This document shows positions 59,181-64,000 of a DNA stretch of 64,000 bases, in pieces. Both the position numbers and the translations under genes were made by a program. The stretch is from Anaeramoeba ignava. Taxonomy: Eukaryota; Metamonada; Anaeramoebidae. A model generated the notes under the pieces. That model was not told where the DNA came from. It ran no database searches and saw only the letters and a program-made list of their open reading frames with translations. Each line of letters opens with the position of its first letter. Position 1 is the stretch's first letter. Location: the NCBI GenBank assembly GCA_028826165.1, contig JAPDFW010000033.1, forward strand, positions 434,001 through 498,000, written 5' to 3'.

Positions 59181-61855
59181 TTATATTAATAAATACATTT
59201 TGATTGTAATTATTTTTTTTAAAAAAAAAATAAAGAAGAAGATAATTTCTATAAATTTAAATCTCAATACTTTTTCAATTTGATTTTGGTTATTATCATC
59301 ATTATTATCATCATTATTATCATCATCATTATCTTTATCTTTATATTCGTCTTCACTTTCGTCATAATATTCATCATATTGACTATTTGAATCACTTTCA
59401 TAACTTTGATCTTTGCTATCATTCTCAGTATCATCAGTATAATCAGTATCATCAGTGTCATCATCAGTGTCATCACTTTCATAATCATCATCACTTTCAT
59501 AATCTTCATCATCATACGAATAATCTTCATAATCGTCATCACTATTATTATCATCGTCGTCATCATCGTCATAAGAATCATTTTGATTTTGATTTTGATT
59601 TTGATTTATATTTTGATTTATGTTTTGATTTGGAATTTGATTTTGATTTTGATTTTTAATTTGATTTTGGTTTTTATTTTGATTTTGATTTTGATTTTGA
59701 TTTTTAATTTGATTTTGATTTTTATTTTGATTTTGGTTTAGGTTTTTAATTTGATTTTGATTTTGATTTTGATTTTGATTTTTAATTTGATTTTGATTTT
59801 GATTTTTAATTTGATTTTTAATTTGATTTTGATTTGGAATTTGATTTTGATTTTGATTTTTAATTTGATTTTTATTTTGATTTTGATTTTGATTTTGATT
59901 TTGATTTTGATTTTGATTTTGATTTTGGTTTTGATTTTTAATTTGATTTTGATTTTGATTTTGATTTTGGTTTTTAATTTGATTTTGATTTTGATTTTGA
60001 TTTTGATTTTGATTTTTAATTTGATTTTGATTTTGGTTTTGATTTTGATTTTTAATTTGATTTTGATTTTGATTTTGATTTTGATTTTTAATTTGATTTT
60101 TAATTTGATTTTGATTTTGATTTTGATTTTGATTTTGGTTTTTAATTTGATTTTGATTTAGGTTTTTAATTTGATTTTGATTTTGATTTTTAATTTGATT
60201 TTTAATTTGATTTTTAATTTGATTTTGATCATCTTCATCATCTTCATCATCTTCATCATCTTCATCATCTTCATCATCTTCATCATCTTCATCATCTTCC
60301 TTATAATAATAAATATCATAATCATCAGAATCATCATAATCAGACTCGGATTCTTGAAATTCATCAATATTGTCATCATCATCATTATAATCACTATAAT
60401 CGGAATAATTTTCTTTATCATTTTCTTCATCAATATCTGATTCATAATCCTCATCATAATTTCCATCATTTTCATCATAAGAATCGGAATAAATCTCCTC
60501 ATAAACATTTGATTTGGATCTTTTTTTTCGGTTTTTTTCCCCATCAACTTCAAACCAAGAAAAATCCTTTTGTTTTCTCATTTCTTTTTGAAATTGTTTA
60601 CGAGCTTCATGATATAAAATTTGATTAATAAATTCGGGAACATTTCGAAACATTTCATTTTTTTCAATATCTTTTTGAATTTTTTCAGACATCATAAATC
60701 TTTTGTAATCTGGAGTTTTTATATATTTATGACATCGAATTGCATGCTGCAAAAATTTTAAAGGGAATTCTTTTAAATTTGGAAGCTGATCAATCTCTTC
60801 ATCAATTTTATTTGGTTTTTCCTTTTTCTTTTTGTGTTTGGAAATGGTTTTTTTATTTTCATCCAAAAAAGGAGAAGGTTGTATTATCAGTCCTGTTTCA
60901 TCAAGAATAAAATAATCGAGTAATTTTGTATCCAAACTATGATATTTTTTAACAGAAATTTCCGAAAGCAAAAGGGGAGGTTTTAATAAATTTTTTTGAT
61001 TTTGATAATTTTGAATTTGATTTTGATTTGAAAAATATTCAAAAGCTTCTTCAGATTTAATAAGAGGTGGTGGTGATGAAAAATAAGTTGTATCATTTGG
61101 ATTATTTTCAAAAATGAGATTTAAATCAATTGTTTGATTGAGAATATCCTCAATAGAGTAATCATCTTCTTCCAAATTATTTGAATTATTGGAATTATTA
61201 TTTTGAGAATTATTTTTCATTGAAATTGTTGTTTTCTTCAAAAATATAAGATAAACATTTGCAAACCAAGTGATAATATAAGGTGACATAAACCACAAAC
61301 CAAAATTATTCCAAACATAATCAATAGCTTCATTTTCGATATCTTGATTTTTAACCACAGGAAGAGTTGCAGGTAATTTCTTCTTCCCCAATAAAAACAA
61401 TGGAACAAAATGATTAAATGTAATCGCAATTTCTAAGTTTTGATTTGCTTCTTTGATTAAAATTTCGACTTGAGGATCTTCTATATTTTCAAGTTGATCT
61501 AAAGCAATTAATTCTGAGAAATGAATCATTTTTCGTTTTGTTTCATGATTCATTGCATATAATGAATTTTTTGGATCTTGATTTCCTTCATTTTTATCAG
61601 GATTAGTTTGAATTTTTGATTCCAAAATTTTAAATATATTGACAATTTTTAAAAAAGCACGAGTATATTTCCATGTTGTTGATTCATCATGAGAATATTT
61701 TATCATGAAGGATTCGACTTCTGTATATCTTTGAAATTCTAAAAGCAAAGTTACGACATAATTTCTAATTCCCATAATATCAATATGTGATAATTTAAGC
61801 ATTTCATAATATTCTTTTAAAGCCATTTCCTTATTATTGAAGCCTTTCCATAAAC
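59181..61855 (-). CDS. TPR-like protein of the ST7 / bacterial SEC-C-associated TPR type, acidic and NQ-rich, 5' exon(s) missing
   Basis: The exon begins at a TCAG acceptor (61856-61857) with LWKGFNNKEMALKEYYEMLK, so ATG 61826 is probably internal. Pattern: EYYEMLKLSHIDIMGIRNYV, LLLEFQRYTEVESFMIKY, TTWKYTRAFLKI, then FNHFVPLFLLGKKKLPATLP and NEAIDYVWNNFGLWFMSP. This helical pattern (NPHVPxYLLGxKxLP...EAxxY...W) is known from bacterial TPR proteins and resembles ST7. Then comes a unique region, a D/E-rich block, a long IKNQNQNQ repeat and another Asp/Glu block. The end is uncertain: the last ~25 residues are hydrophobic low complexity, and the stop is 37 bp from the next gene's start. Upstream exons lie beyond 64000. 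Confidence 0.62.
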
Positions 61856-64000
61856 CTGATTCATTTATAAATAATTTTATATTTAATTTTATATTTAATT
61901 TTATAAATAATTTTATAAATAATTTTATATTTAATTTTATAAATAATTTTATAAATAATTTTATATTTAATTTTATAAATAATTTTATAAATAATTTTAT
62001 ATTTAATTTTATATTTAATTCTATATTTAATTTTATAAATAATTTTATAAATAATTTTATAAATAATTTTATAAATAATTTTATATTTAATTTTATATTT
62101 AATTTTATAAATAATTTTATAAATAATTTTATAAATAATTTTATAAATAATTTTATAAATAATTTAATAAATAATTTTATAAATAATTTTATAAATAATT
62201 TAATAAATAATTTAATAATTAATTTTATAATTAATTTTATAAATAATTTTATAAATAATTTTATTAATAATTTAATAAATAATTTAATAAATAATTTTAT
62301 AAATAATTTTACAAATAATTTTATAAATAATTTTATAATTAATTTTTATATATAATTTTATATTTAATTTTATATTTAATTTTATAATTAATTTAATAAA
62401 TAATTTAATAAATAATTTTATATTTAATTTTATAAATAATTTTATATTTAATTTTATAAATAATTTTATATTTAATTTTATAAATAATTTTATATATAAT
62501 TTTATAAATAATTTTATATTTAATTTTATAAATAATTTTATAAATAATTTTATAAATAATTTTATATTTAATTTAATAAATAATTTAATAAATAATTTAA
62601 TAAATAATTTTATAATTAATTTTATATTAAATTTTATAAATAATTTTATAAATAATTTTATAAATAATTTTATAAATAATTTAATAAATAATTTTATAAA
62701 TAATTTAATAAATAATTTAATAAATAATTTAATAAATAATTTTATAAATAATTTTATAAATAATTTTTATAATTAATTTTATAAATAATTTTATAAAATA
62801 ATTTTATAAATAATTTTTATAATTAATTTTATATTTAATTTTATATATAATTTTATAAATAATTTTATAAATAATTTTATAAATAAATTTATAAATAATT
62901 TTATATATAATTTTATAAATAATTTTATAAATAATTTTATAAATAATTTTATAAATAATTTTATAATAAATTTTATAAAAATAATTTTTATATATAAATT
63001 TTATATATAATTTTATATATATAATTTTATAAATAATTTTATAAATAATTTTATAAATAATTTTATAAATAATTTTATATTTAATTTTATATTTAATTTT
63101 ATATTAAATTTTATAATTAATTTTATATTAAATTTTATAAATAATTTTATTTATAATTTTATAAATAATTTTATAAATAATTTTATATTTAATTTTATAA
63201 ATAATTTTATAAATAATTTTATAAATAATTTTATATTTAATTTCATAATTAATTTTTATAAATAATTTTATAATTAATTTTATAAATAATTTTATATTAA
63301 ATTTTATAAATAAATTTTATAAATAATTTAATAAATAATTTAATAAATAATTTTATAAATAATTTTATAAATAATTTTATAATTAATTTAATAAATAATT
63401 TTATATTAAATTTTATATTTAATTTTATATTTAATTTTATAAATAATTTTATAAATAAATTAATAAATAATTTTATAAATAATTTTATAAATAATTTTAT
63501 AAATAAATTAATAAATAATTTTATAAATAATTTTATAAATAATTTTATAAATAATTTTATAATTAATTTTATTAATAATTTTATAATTAATTTTATAAAT
63601 AATTTTATAATTAATTTTATAAATAATTTTATATTTAATTTTATAAATAATTTTATAATTAATTTTAATTTTATAAATAATTTTATAAATAATTTTATAA
63701 ATAATTTTATAAATAATTTTATAAATAATTTTATAATTAATTTTATAATTAATTTTATAAATAATTTTATAAATAATTTTATATATAATTTTATAAATAA
63801 TTTTAATAAATAATTTTATAAATAATTTTATAAATAATTTTATATTTAATTTTATATTAAATTTTATAATTAATTTTATATTAAATTTTATAAATAATTT
63901 TATAAATAATTTTATATATAATTTTATAATTAATTTTATAAATAATTTTATAAATAATTTTATAATTAATTTTATAATTAATTTTATAATTAATTTTATA
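61856..64000 (-). repeat. Over 2.1 kb of ATAATTTTATAA array, intron of the preceding gene
   Basis: Units of 12 bp, AAATAATTTTAT and TATTTAATTTTA, with variants, running unbroken from just upstream of the TCAG acceptor to the window edge. No exon-like sequence seen. Confidence 0.8.

Noticed and set aside
61837-62355. Plus-strand frame of NNFINNFIFNF repeats
   Set aside because: Simple 12-bp intron repeat without stops in that frame; lies upstream of a splice acceptor on the other strand.
1-64000. tRNA genes, rRNA fragments, transposases, reverse transcriptases
   Set aside because: No tRNA-like T-loop/acceptor pairs or transposon protein motifs noticed by eye; a tRNAscan or RepeatMasker run would be needed to be sure.

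Overview
This window is eukaryotic nuclear DNA. It is extremely AT-rich and gene-dense, with many short GT-AG introns, standard stop codons, and exons rich in Asn/Gln/Lys/Ser/Glu runs. The gene set points to an anaerobic protist: striatin, ORC4, a G3BP-like NTF2/RRM protein, a RasGAP, a DIL-domain protein, a CEP20-like centrosomal protein, a cytosolic-type AsnRS, and an acetate:succinate CoA-transferase of the hydrogenosomal (acetyl-CoA hydrolase family) type. An Anaeramoeba-like amoeba is my best guess. An anaerobic amoebozoan or heterolobosean is possible, and no marker here decides it.

Layout, left to right. 1-3.4 kb: RCC1-repeat gene (-, runs off the left edge), the tiny ER PAT-complex gene Asterix (+, three exons), and a CCCH zinc-finger gene (-). 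3.7-7.1 kb: a single-pass receptor with EGF-like repeats outside and a RasGAP domain inside (-). 7.1-8.9 kb: satellite-like spacer. 8.9-12.5 kb: Ded1/DDX3 RNA helicase with a very long disordered N-terminus (+). 13.1-14.8 kb: SAP-domain-like gene (-). 14.9-21.9 kb: NT-C2 / 28-residue coiled-coil array / DIL gene (-). 22.1-27.1 kb: striatin (-, nine exons), divergent with a TMEM62-like metallophosphoesterase (27.2-29.9 kb, +). 30.0-31.3 kb: G3BP-like gene (-). 31.9-34.6 kb: ASCT (-, five exons). 34.9-37.7 kb: CH domain plus repeated PH-like modules (-). 37.8-40.9 kb: DUF229 membrane protein (+, six exons, one of 22 nt). 41.0-44.4 kb: double-BTB protein (-). 44.6-45.9 kb: ornithine decarboxylase (+). 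45.9-47.2 kb: ~50-bp satellite. 47.5-49.1 kb: AsnRS (+). 49.4-53.1 kb: ORC4 (+, six exons). 53.2-54.2 kb: CEP20-like (-) and a small unrecognised gene (+). 54.3-59.1 kb: TPR/RRM protein (-). 59.2-61.9 kb: TPR-like acidic/NQ-rich protein (-), whose upstream intron fills the rest of the window.

Two themes run through the window. First, nearly every long intron and spacer is a tandem array with its own private AT-rich unit; one intron also holds a decayed copy of the neighbouring exon being overwritten by that intron's repeat. Second, seven otherwise well-conserved genes need a one-base change of frame. Five (RCC1, DDX3, NT-C2/DIL, metallophosphoesterase, ORC4) carry one extra base, usually right at or just before an in-frame stop followed by A. 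Two (SAP gene, G3BP) lack one base inside a simple repeat. Sequencing or assembly error, real indels, and stop-associated +1 frameshifting are all open.

Exon boundaries were inferred by eye from GT-AG signals, reading phase and protein-family continuity; frame arithmetic was checked for each multi-exon gene. No tRNA, rRNA, CRISPR array or recognisable transposon was seen. The genes do not form operons and mostly serve separate housekeeping roles.
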